Shown here piece after piece: positions 63,501 through 64,000 of a stretch of 64,000 nucleotides of DNA. The notes below the pieces were generated by a model. It saw only the letters and a program-made list of their open reading frames with translations. It made no database searches and was not told the origin of the DNA. The stretch's first letter is position 1, and each line of letters begins with the position of its first letter. A program made the position numbers and the translations under genes. Source of the stretch: Archilochus colubris (taxonomy: Eukaryota; Chordata; Aves; Apodiformes; Trochilidae); NCBI GenBank assembly GCA_023079485.1, contig CM041085.1:94127115-94191114 (forward strand), in the 5' to 3' direction.

Positions 63501-64000
63501 AGAGTGTGTTTATATAATAAAGTCTTAAAACAGGAAGTCATGTACAGAGATCTGCACATTATTTTTGGATGATGTTCTAGCTGAAACCAGAAGCTTTGAT
63601 CTTTGTCACATTTCTCTTGGGCCTGGAGTAGACAGAATACTATGAGAGAAGGTCTTATATACTTATCTTTTGTTGTGACATCTAACAAATTCTATTCCCA
63701 TTGTGTGCACTGAGGAATTAGTACAAAAAAAAAAAAAAGGAAGTAAACCAAAATGCCAAGTTCATTTCAAGCCCTATTAGGCATATTGATTCCTTTCCCA
63801 CCTCCATGTTTGACGGAATAGAAAAGGTGAAACATGCTGCTTTTAAGTTTGATGTAATGACACAAAATGCTCAAAGTCAAACTTTAGACAAGTATATTAA
63901 AATAATGATAAAAAAATATGACTACGTATTGCTTTGTATTCTACTGACCTCAGTTTTGATCGGTTTTGGCAGAGTGAGCATAAACATGTGGCACTGGACT
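60587..64000. other. Intron, no recognised element
   Basis: AT-rich sequence to the window end. A (ATCT)n stub lies near 62.58-62.60 kb and a C8(AC)n tract at 63097-63114. Confidence 0.45.
63097..63114. repeat. C-run followed by (AC)n
   Basis: Eight C followed by five AC units. Confidence 0.9.

Overview
This window is vertebrate nuclear DNA and almost certainly avian. It is AT-rich, has no bacterial-style gene packing, and is littered with CR1 LINE fragments. Several of these keep the CR1 3' end made of tandem 8-bp units (catagaat on this strand). One piece of an ERVL-type LTR common in birds also appears. I cannot fix the species from the sequence.

Only one protein-coding exon can be supported: 7513-7720 on the plus strand. 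It encodes the first part of a CUB domain that matches the second CUB domain of CSMD1 (CUB and Sushi multiple domains 1), with a clean acceptor and a perfect GTAAGT donor. The remaining DNA is read as CSMD1 intron: about 7.5 kb upstream and more than 56 kb downstream. I did not find the preceding Sushi exon or the exon completing the CUB domain.

The introns hold: an ERVL-like LTR (726-1670); about twelve CR1-class fragments of different ages, mostly antisense to the gene; and simple repeats, the largest a 240-bp polypyrimidine tract at 30655-30896. The youngest-looking CR1 (51292-52880, minus) keeps a 254-residue uninterrupted piece of reverse transcriptase but carries a stop codon and two frameshifts.

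The most unusual object is a 447-bp foldback element at 25805-26251. It has 156-bp terminal arms that are perfect inverted copies, TG...CA ends, a 6-bp target-site duplication (catatc), and a core that reads as a degenerate tRNA on the minus strand. A smaller 178-bp relative at 35354-35531 has the same end type, a different 6-bp duplication (aaggcc), and clear similarity to one arm. Together they define a small non-autonomous family whose architecture mixes LTR, foldback and tRNA-derived features. I cannot say without a database search whether it is already catalogued.
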